This document shows positions 1 through 5,045 of a stretch of DNA of 5,160 bases, piece after piece. Source of the stretch: Oscillospiraceae bacterium (GTDB lineage Bacteria > Bacillota > Clostridia > Oscillospirales > Oscillospiraceae); contig JAISKU010000191.1 of the NCBI GenBank assembly GCA_031261245.1, positions 1-5,160 of the forward strand, in the 5' to 3' direction. Within the stretch, counting starts at the first letter, position 1, and each line of letters begins with the position of its first letter. The notes under the pieces are model-generated. The model did not search any database, was not told where the DNA came from, and was given only the letters and a program-made list of their open reading frames with translations. The position numbers and the translations under genes were made by a program.

Positions 1-377
1 TAGTACACGAGCTGCATCGCGGTGGCGCACTCCGTGCCGTACATTCGTCCGTTTTCGTAGATATCGCGTATCGCCGCCGAGGGCGACGCGCCGCGCCGCA
101 CCTCAAAGCCGCCGTCCGCCCGCCGCACCCAGTACCTGTCGTTGCACACGGCGGAGCGGAACGTCTGAAAGCTCAGTCCGCAGCGTCGCAGCCGCTCTGC
201 GCGGTCAACAATCGCGTGCCGCGCCGCCAGCTCGAAATCGAGCTCGTCGATGGAGCCGTACCTGTACGCCGTGTCGCTCCCGGAGAGCGCTGACGCGCAC
301 GAGTATTCAATCCCGCGCTGCGGGTATCTGCGCGAAATCATCTGAAAATCGACGGCGCTGCCGTTAATATAGATCAT
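1..377 (-). CDS. tgl: Protein-glutamine gamma-glutamyltransferase (spore-coat transglutaminase), 3' end cut by window
   Basis: Bacterial transglutaminase of the Bacillus Tgl type, which forms epsilon-(gamma-glutamyl)lysine cross-links between coat proteins in the maturing spore. The first 125 codons are visible; the family is about 245 aa, so roughly half is missing beyond position 1. Recognition rests on a block at residues 70-125: FQTF, then RYWVRR (81-86), then SAAIRDIYENG (100-110), then TECATAMQLVY (115-125). From memory this lines up with the B. subtilis block around AIRDIAENG and FECATA. Cys117 would be the catalytic cysteine (Cys116 in B. subtilis) and Glu116 its conserved neighbour. 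The second catalytic acid lies outside the window. The N-terminal 50 residues are divergent. The start is the ATG at 377, which overlaps the TGA of the upstream gene (ATGA) and has GGGGGTGAG a few bases upstream, so translation is probably coupled. No separate promoter is visible. Confidence 0.88.
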   Translation of the reverse strand, partial: MIYINGSAVDFQMISRRYPQRGIEYSCASALSGSDTAYRYGSIDELDFELAARHAIVDRAERLRRCGLSFQTFRSAVCNDRYWVRRADGGFEVRRGASPSAAIRDIYENGRMYGTECATAMQLVY

Positions 378-1258
378 ATTTTCTCACCCCCGCCGGCTCT
401 CACCGCGCTCTCCCGGAACACCTCGAGCGCCGACTGCTCCTCCTCCGTGAGGGGCGTCAGCGGCGCGCGCGTGCGCGGGTGAATCTCGCGCTTGAGGTAC
501 TTTGCCTCGCTGTCCTGCGACAGGTAGTGCGGCGCGGAGGTGAGATTAAAGTGCTCGCCCGTGAGGTAGATATACGGCCGGTTCTCGGCGAGCCACTCCG
601 AAAACCTCCCGAAAACCGCGCTCTTGTCCGCGCGCTGCTTCGGCGGCTCAAGGCCGAGCAGACTGCACGCGAGCTCCGCGTCCGCCTGATTGTCGGACAT
701 GATGTACTTCGCGATGACGGAGAGCGCGAACGCGTCCGCCGTCTGAAAAAACCCCCACACGAGGTCGTGGATATACAGGCCGCGCCTGTTTCGGCGGAAA
801 ATCAGCTCCGCAATTTTCGACAGCGACTCGCCGTCCGGGAAACGCGCCGCGAGGTGCGCCGACGCGAGGTCGATCGCCGCGTCATAGTCGTCGCGCCCGG
901 CCTGCGGGCCGTCCCAGTCCGCGCCGGTGTCTATCATCCATTTCAGCGCGTCGCGCGGCGGCTCCGGCGTCTCGCCGCGCGGCGAGATCATGCGCGCGTA
1001 GCGCTCGCGCCGCTTTGTGTCCCCGGCCTTTGAGGCGACGAGCCAAATCGCGAACTTCGCCCGCTCCGGCAGCCCGGCGTCCAGCCCGAGCTTTTCGGCC
1101 TCCGGCGCGAGCAGAAATATCACCGGGAAGCTGTTCTCGCTGTCGCGCAGCGCCTCAAGCGCGGCGTCGCGCCCGCGCCGCGCGAGGGAGTTAAACGCCG
1201 TCCGCAGTCCGGCGGAGCCCTGTGCGCGCCAAACCCGGTCAAAATATCCGGCAGTCAT
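374..1258 (-). CDS. Uncharacterised 294-aa soluble protein, co-transcribed with tgl
   Basis: I do not recognise a named family; I have a vague memory of similar unnamed clostridial proteins but no function. The protein has no signal peptide or membrane segment. It is rich in Ala, Arg, Glu and Leu and looks mainly helical. The most motif-like stretches are the aromatic segment LYIHDLVWGFFQ (161-172), a hydrophobic helix ending in ELACSLLGL (195-203), and the C-terminal PYIYLTGEHFNLTSAPHYL (228-246). The last 40 residues are charged and probably flexible. The start chosen is ATG 1258, with GGAG eight bases upstream. A GTG at 1276 would add six residues, but it would put the Shine-Dalgarno inside the gene and lies right against a terminator T-run. 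Overlap with tgl by ATGA suggests one operon and a role in spore formation or coat assembly; that role is inferred from context alone. Confidence 0.8.
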   Translation of the reverse strand: MTAGYFDRVWRAQGSAGLRTAFNSLARRGRDAALEALRDSENSFPVIFLLAPEAEKLGLDAGLPERAKFAIWLVASKAGDTKRRERYARMISPRGETPEPPRDALKWMIDTGADWDGPQAGRDDYDAAIDLASAHLAARFPDGESLSKIAELIFRRNRRGLYIHDLVWGFFQTADAFALSVIAKYIMSDNQADAELACSLLGLEPPKQRADKSAVFGRFSEWLAENRPYIYLTGEHFNLTSAPHYLSQDSEAKYLKREIHPRTRAPLTPLTEEEQSALEVFRESAVRAGGGEKI

Positions 1259-1276
1259 ATAATCATCTCCAATCAC

Positions 1277-1316
1277 AAAAAAGGGGCGCGCGGTCGGGTT
1301 TTCCGTCCGCGCGCCC
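1277..1316 (-). terminator. Intrinsic terminator for the short-chain dehydrogenase transcript
   Basis: A perfect 10-bp GC stem (GGGCGCGCGG at 1284-1293 with CCGCGCGCCC at 1307-1316) and an inner CGG/CCG pairing flank a short loop. On the minus strand the stem is followed by an uninterrupted T6 (1282-1277). It lies 43 bp after the dehydrogenase stop codon. On the plus strand there is no comparable T-run. It also forms the immediate 5' flank of the 294-aa gene, whose Shine-Dalgarno begins about 6 bases after the T-run. Confidence 0.88.
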
Positions 1317-1328
1317 TTCCTTAGGGGT

Positions 1329-1334
1329 ATTATA
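1329..1334 (-). promoter_or_regulatory. Possible -10 element for the 294-aa/tgl operon
   Basis: A perfect TATAAT lies on the minus strand in the 43-bp gap between the dehydrogenase stop and the terminator. No good sigma-A -35 exists 17 bp upstream (TAACAA there). I could not match a sporulation sigma consensus (E, F, G or K) convincingly. If used, transcription would begin near 1322, at the foot of the terminator hairpin. Confidence 0.35.
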
Positions 1335-1358
1335 TTGTGGTTGGGGAGATTTTGTTAC

Positions 1359-2117
1359 TCAATACGCGCTCCAGCCGCCGTCCGCGGCGACCACCGTGCC
1401 GTTGACGAAGCTCGAATCGTCGCTCGCGAGGAACAGCGCCACCGACGCGATCTCCTCCGCCGCGCCGTAGCGCGGATTCGCGCCCATTCCGGCGGACGTG
1501 CGCTCGTAGCCGAACGCGCTCGGGTTCTTCAGACCGACGGCGATCTCCGTCGCCACGCCGCCCGGGGCGATGGCGTTGCAGCGCACGCCCTTTTGCGCGT
1601 ACATGAACGCCGTGTTCTTCGTCAGACCCACGATGCCGAACTTCGACGCCGTGTAGGCCGCGCCCGCGCGCGCGCCCTGAAGCCCGCCTATCGACGCCGT
1701 GTTCACGATGACCCCGCCGCCGTTGTCGAGCATCAGGTTCAGCCACTTGCGCGTTATCACGAACGGCCCCTTGAGGTTTGTGTCGATGACCTTATCCCAC
1801 AGCTCGTCGCTGCACTCCGCCGCCGGCATCATCTCGTCCATGATTCCCGCGTTGTTCACGAGAATGTCGAGCTTGCCGAACTCCTTAAAACACTCGTCCA
1901 GCAGCGCGACGATGCCCGTAAAGTCGGCCACGTCGCCCGATTTCGCGATAATCTTCCCCGGCAGACCCGCGCCCTCCGTTACGAGCGCGTCGAGCTTCTC
2001 CTTGCGCCGCGCCACGGCAATGACCGTCGCGCCCTCGCCCGCGAATTTCAGCGCTATCGCGTGCCCCATACCTGAGCTTGCGCCCGTAACGAACGCGGTT
2101 TTGTTTTCAAGCTTCAT
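1359..2117 (-). CDS. Classical short-chain dehydrogenase/reductase (FabG/hydroxysteroid dehydrogenase-like), 252 aa
   Basis: A complete cytoplasmic oxidoreductase that interconverts a hydroxyl and a carbonyl group using a nicotinamide cofactor. All classical SDR landmarks are present: the cofactor-binding TGASSGMG (11-18), GDV (61-63) near the adenine pocket, NNAG (88-91), and the catalytic tetrad Asn114, Ser142, Tyr155 and Lys159 (YTASK). APGG (184-187) and a C-terminal VVAADGG (242-248) also fit. VARRKEKL places Arg37/Arg38 after strand beta-2, which in this family favours NADP(H). The start is ATG 2117, with AAAGGAG six bases upstream; an in-frame ATG at 2180 would read back through the promoter. 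The substrate is not deducible. FabG, glucose dehydrogenase, BaiA-type hydroxysteroid dehydrogenase and isoflavanone ketoreductase all share this architecture. Because fatty-acid genes are absent and a divergent ene-reductase is adjacent, a catabolic or detoxifying ketoreductase is likelier than FabG. Confidence 0.92.
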   Translation of the reverse strand: MKLENKTAFVTGASSGMGHAIALKFAGEGATVIAVARRKEKLDALVTEGAGLPGKIIAKSGDVADFTGIVALLDECFKEFGKLDILVNNAGIMDEMMPAAECSDELWDKVIDTNLKGPFVITRKWLNLMLDNGGGVIVNTASIGGLQGARAGAAYTASKFGIVGLTKNTAFMYAQKGVRCNAIAPGGVATEIAVGLKNPSAFGYERTSAGMGANPRYGAAEEIASVALFLASDDSSFVNGTVVAADGGWSAY

Positions 2118-2132
2118 GTCGTTCTCCTTTTC

Positions 2133-2151
2133 GATAATAATAATCATTACT
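2133..2151. promoter_or_regulatory. Fur-box-like operator
   Basis: The stretch GATAATAATAATCATTACT matches the 19-bp Fur consensus GATAATGATAATCATTATC at 16 positions. Read on the minus strand, TGATTATTATTATCG matches the 7-1-7 Bacillus Fur site at 12 of its 14 defined positions. It lies just downstream of the predicted dehydrogenase start (about 2154) and upstream of its ribosome-binding site, a position where a bound repressor would block that transcript. AT-rich sequence produces such matches by chance, and a related regulator (PerR, Zur) is equally possible. Confidence 0.4.
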
Positions 2152-2160
2152 GATAAATCG

Positions 2161-2188
2161 ATTATACCATGCATTTTCAATAAGTCAA
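2161..2188 (-). promoter_or_regulatory. Sigma-A promoter of the dehydrogenase gene
   Basis: On the minus strand, TTGACT (2188-2183) is separated by 16 bp from TATAAT (2166-2161), which is preceded by TGG and so forms an extended -10. Transcription should start near 2154, giving a leader of about 36 nt that contains the Fur-box-like site. Confidence 0.82.
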
Positions 2189-2211
2189 GCTAAAAAATAT
2201 AATTATCCCGG

Positions 2212-2240
2212 TTTACATTTCCCGCGCGTTGCTGTATTAT
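2212..2240 (+). promoter_or_regulatory. Sigma-A promoter of the ene-reductase gene
   Basis: TTTACA (2212-2217), a 17-bp spacer and TATTAT (2235-2240) give one mismatch per hexamer. The start would be near 2247, about 23 nt before the ATG, with AAGGGGG at 2256-2262 as the ribosome-binding site. The promoter faces away from the dehydrogenase promoter, with 23 bp between the two -35 elements. Confidence 0.75.
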
Positions 2241-2269
2241 GTATTCATTAAAAATAAGGGGGAATTGCG

Positions 2270-4207
2270 ATGTACGCACAGCAGTATCCTAATTTATTCA
2301 AACCGCTGAAGATCAAGAACGTCCTGATAAAAAACAGGATTATGTCGGCTCCGAACATGCTCTTCCAGACGATTGACGGCCGCCCGAACGACTTCTATAT
2401 CGGCTATATAGAGCACAAGGCGCGCGGCGGCGCGGGCATAGTCACGCTCGGCGAGGCGAACGTCTGCGACGGCGGCAACCACACCCCGGGGATGGAGACG
2501 ACGCTCGAGAACATGGCGCTGTACGCGGAGATGGCGGCGGCGATACACGAGCACGGCGCGGTGGCGAATGTGGAGCTCACCCACGGCGGCGCGAGTGCGA
2601 AGCCGCAGTTCAACAAGGATTCGTACAACATCGTCTCGCCCTCCGGCGGGGTGAATCCGATGACCGGGGCGACGGTGCGGGCGATGACCGCGACGGATAT
2701 GGAGCGCGTCGCGACAGCTTTCGCCGACACGGCGGAGTACTATCTGCGCGCGGGCTTTGACACGGTGCTCGTGCACTGCGGACACGGCTGGCTACTGACG
2801 CAGTTCCTCTCGCCGATCGTAAATCAGCGCACGGACGAGTACGGCGGAAGTTTGGAGAACCGTATGCGCTTCCCGCTGTACGTGCTGAAAACGATACGTG
2901 AGCGCGTCGGGCCGAATCAGGCGCTGACAATCCGCGTCTCGGGGTCGGAGCGTCGGCCCGACGGCTTCACGCCGGAGGATATCGCGACGTTCCTGTCCTA
3001 CGCGCAGGAGTATGTGGACATGGCGGAGGTGTCGTCGGAGGCGCTGCCGTATACGTTCGCGACGCCGTTCATGCCGTGGGGGCAGAATGTGGAGCTCGCG
3101 GAGACGATAAAGAAGTCCGGCAAGGTGACGATACCGATTTTCACAATCGGCTCCATTCTCGACCCCGCGCAGGCGGAGGAGATAATCGCCTCCGGCAGGG
3201 CTGACGGCGTGTCTATGTCCCGCGCGCTCATCGCCGACCCGTACCTGCCGAAAAAGGCGCTTGACGCGCGCACGGACGAGATCAGGCCTTGCCTGCGCTG
3301 CCTCAACTGTACGGATTCCGACAACGTCGCGCGCCATTTTGTGTGCAGCGTGAACCCGCTCGCCGCGCGCGAGTCGCGCCTCGGCTTCGGCGAGGATATC
3401 GGCACGGCGAAGCATCTGAAAAAGGTGCTCATCGTCGGCGGCGGCCCCGCGGGAATGCAGGCGGCGATAACTGCGTCGGAGCGCGGACACGAGGTCGTAC
3501 TCGTCGAAAAAAACGCCGCGCTCGGCGGCTGGCTGAAGTTCACGGACAAGGACGAGAACAAGACGGATCTGCGCCGTTTCAAGGAATATCTCGTGCGCAA
3601 GACGAACCGCTCAAACGTGAAAATCCTGCTGAACACCGAGGTGACGGACAGGCTCATCGAGAGCGTGCGCCCGGACAACATCATCGTCGCCACGGGCAGC
3701 GCGCCCGTCGTCCCGCCCATCAAGGGGATAGAAAAGGCGCGCCACGCGTCGGACATCTATCTTGACGACAATTTTGCGGCGGGGGAGAACGTCGTGATCA
3801 TCGGCGGCGGGCTCATCGGCGTCGAGGCGGGGCTGAACCTCGCGAAGCTCGGCAAAAAGGTCACGGTGCTCGAGATGCTGGACGACTACGCGGTGGACGC
3901 GAAGAACGTGTATAAAATCGGACTCATCGCGGCGGTTGAGAGGACGGGAGTCAACGTCGTGACGGGCGCGAAGGTGCTCGAGGTCACGGACGGCGGCGTT
4001 ACATACGAAAAGGACGGCGCGACCGTCGTCGCGGCGGGGGACACGGTGCTCTACGCCGTTGGAATGCGCTCGAACGAGCTGGCGTATTTCGACCTGTACA
4101 GCAAGGCGCCGTTCGTCGCGCTCGTCGGCGACGGGAAAAAGGTCGGCAAGGTGGACGGCGCGGTGCACGGCGGCTTCTTCGCCGCTCTCGACGTCGGCGA
4201 GATATAA
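2270..4207 (+). CDS. NADH-dependent FMN/[4Fe-4S]/FAD ene-reductase of the BaiCD/BaiH/2,4-dienoyl-CoA reductase family, 645 aa
   Basis: A cytoplasmic flavoprotein expected to reduce an activated C=C bond by passing electrons NADH to FAD to [4Fe-4S] to FMN. Residues 1-335 form the Old Yellow Enzyme TIM barrel: LFKPLKIKN (9-17), NRI (22-24), VELTHGG (101-107), VLVHCGHGWLLTQFLSP (166-182), RTDEYGGSLENR (187-198) and the phosphate-binding end ADGVSMSRALIADP (311-324). The iron-sulfur cysteines are Cys341, Cys344, Cys347 and Cys359. FAD binding starts at VGGGPAG (389-395). A second Rossmann fold has GGGLIG (512-517), with Glu535 ending beta-2, which favours NADH over NADPH. Full length (645 aa) fits relatives of about 640-670 aa. 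Two details differ: Trp174 where the OYE family usually has the proton-donor Tyr (HGYL), and CxxCxxC spacing instead of CxxCxxxC. The start ATG has AAGGGGG upstream. Bile-acid, steroid, enoate, flavonoid or dienoyl-CoA substrates all remain possible. Confidence 0.9.
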   Translation: MYAQQYPNLFKPLKIKNVLIKNRIMSAPNMLFQTIDGRPNDFYIGYIEHKARGGAGIVTLGEANVCDGGNHTPGMETTLENMALYAEMAAAIHEHGAVANVELTHGGASAKPQFNKDSYNIVSPSGGVNPMTGATVRAMTATDMERVATAFADTAEYYLRAGFDTVLVHCGHGWLLTQFLSPIVNQRTDEYGGSLENRMRFPLYVLKTIRERVGPNQALTIRVSGSERRPDGFTPEDIATFLSYAQEYVDMAEVSSEALPYTFATPFMPWGQNVELAETIKKSGKVTIPIFTIGSILDPAQAEEIIASGRADGVSMSRALIADPYLPKKALDARTDEIRPCLRCLNCTDSDNVARHFVCSVNPLAARESRLGFGEDIGTAKHLKKVLIVGGGPAGMQAAITASERGHEVVLVEKNAALGGWLKFTDKDENKTDLRRFKEYLVRKTNRSNVKILLNTEVTDRLIESVRPDNIIVATGSAPVVPPIKGIEKARHASDIYLDDNFAAGENVVIIGGGLIGVEAGLNLAKLGKKVTVLEMLDDYAVDAKNVYKIGLIAAVERTGVNVVTGAKVLEVTDGGVTYEKDGATVVAAGDTVLYAVGMRSNELAYFDLYSKAPFVALVGDGKKVGKVDGAVHGGFFAALDVGEI

Positions 4208-4230
4208 AAAAATCGGCTTGACAAAGCCGA
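4206..4230 (-). terminator. Minus-strand intrinsic terminator guarding the ene-reductase 3' end
   Basis: TCGGCTT (4213-4219) pairs with AAGCCGA (4224-4230) around a GACA loop. Read on the minus strand, the stem is followed by T7 (4212-4206), so it should stop leftward transcription, such as readthrough from the small peptide gene. In the plus direction no U-tract follows, so it is a poor terminator for the ene-reductase. The -35 of the antisense promoter lies within this hairpin. Confidence 0.65.
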
Positions 4231-4246
4231 CAACAAGCAGTATAAT
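4218..4246 (+). promoter_or_regulatory. Perfect-consensus sigma-A promoter of a putative antisense RNA
   Basis: TTGACA (4218-4223), exactly 17 bp, then TATAAT (4241-4246): both hexamers and the spacer are ideal. The start should be near A4253. No start codon with a ribosome-binding site and a coding frame follows, so the product is most simply a short untranslated RNA running toward the small peptide gene. Confidence 0.8.
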
Positions 4247-4252
4247 TAATGC

Positions 4253-4349
4253 ATAAAGAGCGGCGCTGCCGATAGACGGGGTTTGCCTCTCAGAATATCA
4301 TGCTATAGAAATAGCCGACACTTTGTGAGAGGGGCGGCTATTTCTTATG
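4253..4349 (+). ncRNA. Putative antisense antitoxin RNA of a type I toxin-antitoxin locus (about 97 nt)
   Basis: Predicted from a perfect promoter upstream and a hairpin with a U-rich tail (UAUUUCUUAU) at 4307-4349. Its last 40-50 nt are the exact complement of the end of the toxin message, including the last codons and the stop codon. CCTCTCA (4286-4292) can also pair with TGAGAGG (4326-4332) in the loop region, giving an alternative fold or pseudoknot. Convergent RNAs with overlapping 3' ends are the arrangement known for Bacillus txpA/ratA and bsrG/SR4 and enterococcal par. The ends are inferred to within several bases. Confidence 0.6.
4307..4345. terminator. Shared bidirectional hairpin ending both the toxin mRNA and the antisense RNA
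   Basis: An 11-bp perfect inverted repeat (AGAAATAGCCG at 4307-4317, CGGCTATTTCT at 4335-4345) has a 17-nt loop. Each direction has a U-rich tail (TATTTCTTATG rightward, TATTTCTATAG leftward), interrupted rather than a clean T-run. The toxin stop codon lies inside the right arm. The loop holds CAC/GTG (4319-4321 with 4325-4327), allowing a small inner stem. Confidence 0.68.
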
Positions 4350-4421
4350 TATCTGAATGAACAGACCCACAATGCCGATGACAACCAGACAAAAAGCAAA
4401 AAGCTCAGTCCAATAAACCAT
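4338..4421 (-). CDS. Small hydrophobic peptide, holin-like type I toxin, 27 aa
   Basis: The peptide begins MVYWTELFAFC, continues as an uninterrupted hydrophobic stretch to about residue 24, and ends QIHKK. It is one membrane span (about residues 7-24) with a positively charged tail, typical of type I toxins that damage or depolarise the inner membrane. From memory it closely resembles short peptides annotated as putative holin-like toxin in clostridia; this has not been searched. The ATG at 4421 is preferred because GGGGGAG lies six bases upstream. The ATG at 4427 abuts the Shine-Dalgarno and would only add Met-Leu. A convergent consensus promoter and a shared terminator support a real gene despite its length. 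A non-toxic regulatory membrane peptide cannot be excluded. Confidence 0.78.
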   Translation of the reverse strand: MVYWTELFAFCLVVIGIVGLFIQIHKK

Positions 4422-4426
4422 AAGCA

Positions 4427-4446
4427 TCTCCCCCTTTGCGGAGAGA
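4427..4446 (-). promoter_or_regulatory. Leader hairpin hiding the toxin ribosome-binding site
   Basis: On the minus strand, TCTCTCC (4446-4440) can pair with GGGGAGA (4433-4427) around a 6-nt GCAAAG loop: seven pairs, one of them U-G. This buries four of the five Gs of the Shine-Dalgarno. Leader structures that mask the ribosome-binding site are a known feature of type I toxin messages, for example enterococcal fst. Confidence 0.55.
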
Positions 4447-4483
4447 GGAAACACCCGCCTACCGTTATGGCAGCGCCGACGGG

Positions 4484-4513
4484 ATTATAGCATATTTTGC
4501 AAAAGGCTGTCAA
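4484..4513 (-). promoter_or_regulatory. Sigma-A promoter of the small toxin gene
   Basis: On the minus strand, TTGACA (4513-4508) and TATAAT (4489-4484) are both perfect, with an 18-bp spacer and a TGC immediately before the -10 (extended -10). Transcription should begin near 4477, giving a leader of about 55 nt. The -35 begins 18 bp after the stop codon of the upstream membrane-protein gene. Confidence 0.82.
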
Positions 4514-4530
4514 TGGCGGAATTTCTGCCC

Positions 4531-4956
4531 CTACATCCTTCCCTTATACCACCGCCACGCAATTCCCCACACAATCATGCTCGCCCCGTACGCCGCTATG
4601 ATTATGTACATGCCGGTAAAATCACTGCGCAGGTAGAATGCCACCATCAGAACCGCGAGCACGATAAGCGTCGCGCTTTGCGCCGCCGCCTGCGATTTCA
4701 GCATAATCTGCGCGTTCCGCTCGTCCTTGACCACGAGCTGAAACTCCCGCTCCCGTGCCGGGTCTTTTTTCATTTTGCGCCGCCACAGCACGACCGCCAC
4801 CACGCCGCCCACGCCGCCGACCACCATACACGGAATCGCAAGCCACAGCACCCGCCCGTTCCCGTCAAGCGCCGTCTTTACACACAGCAGCGCAATCATA
4901 ACCGCCGCCGTGACCGCGAGTATAACCGCGGTCAGAACCTTCTTTTTGTTAGTCAT
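4531..4956 (-). CDS. Four-helix integral membrane protein of unknown function, 141 aa
   Basis: No enzyme motif is visible. Four hydrophobic segments fall at about residues 7-26, 36-58, 93-109 and 114-133, grouped as two hairpins. They are separated by a charged, probably cytoplasmic linker (WRRKMKKDPARER, 58-70) ending in VVKDERNAQI (75-84). The DER motif before a membrane hairpin is reminiscent of DUF2178-type small membrane proteins, but I hold that only weakly. The start ATG 4956 has AAAGGAG five bases upstream, almost the same ribosome-binding site as the dehydrogenase gene. It has its own promoter. No terminator follows before the toxin promoter 18 bp downstream, so it may read into the toxin locus. 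Confidence 0.82.
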   Translation of the reverse strand: MTNKKKVLTAVILAVTAAVMIALLCVKTALDGNGRVLWLAIPCMVVGGVGGVVAVVLWRRKMKKDPAREREFQLVVKDERNAQIMLKSQAAAQSATLIVLAVLMVAFYLRSDFTGMYIIIAAYGASMIVWGIAWRWYKGRM

Positions 4957-4982
4957 TCGTTCTCCTTTTCTATTATAAGTAT

Positions 4983-5011
4983 ACTATAACACGTCGCCCG
5001 CCGCGCGTCAA
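4983..5011 (-). promoter_or_regulatory. Sigma-A promoter of the membrane-protein gene
   Basis: On the minus strand, TTGACG (5011-5006), 17 bp and TATAGT (4988-4983) give one mismatch in each hexamer. The start would be near 4976. A second TATAAT (4977-4972) is too close to the Shine-Dalgarno to serve this gene. The -35 lies in the loop of a GCCCGC/GCGGGC inverted repeat (4996-5001, 5016-5021) that could be an operator. Confidence 0.6.
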
Positions 5012-5045
5012 ACAAGCGGGCATAATGCGGCTCAATATTGCATAT

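Larger units (their letters stand above)
4261..4478. repeat. Inverted repeat CGGCGCTGCC at the two ends of the toxin-antitoxin locus
   Basis: CGGCGCTGCC at 4261-4270 recurs exactly, inverted, at 4469-4478. Because the RNAs are convergent, each carries the same 10-mer near its 5' end. Looser similarity continues in both leaders: an ATA...ACGG block, then GGGTTT versus GGGTGTTT, then CCTCTC. This suggests that the two promoter-leader halves derive from one another. Confidence 0.7.

Noticed and set aside
479..1033. Long open frames on the plus strand opposite the 294-aa gene, and similar ones opposite the dehydrogenase and ene-reductase
   Set aside because: They are rich in Arg and Ala, lack ribosome-binding sites and match no family. 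They arise because the true genes use G or C at third positions, which removes stops from the other frames.
1359..2180. A longer dehydrogenase starting at 2180 (21 extra residues)
   Set aside because: The extension translates the promoter and the Fur-box-like site and has no Shine-Dalgarno. ATG 2117 has AAAGGAG and begins the standard SDR N-terminus.
4059..4256. A plus-strand frame running past the ene-reductase stop
   Set aside because: It lies almost wholly inside the ene-reductase in another frame, has biased composition and has no start signal.
4307..4345. Part of a CRISPR array or an insertion-sequence end
   Set aside because: There is only one hairpin, with no regularly spaced repeats, no transposase and no target-site duplication that I could see.
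4298..4513. A 71-codon frame on the minus strand overlapping the small toxin
   Set aside because: It would start from a TTG in the toxin promoter -35 and has no ribosome-binding site. The 27-codon frame has a proper Shine-Dalgarno, start spacing and terminator.
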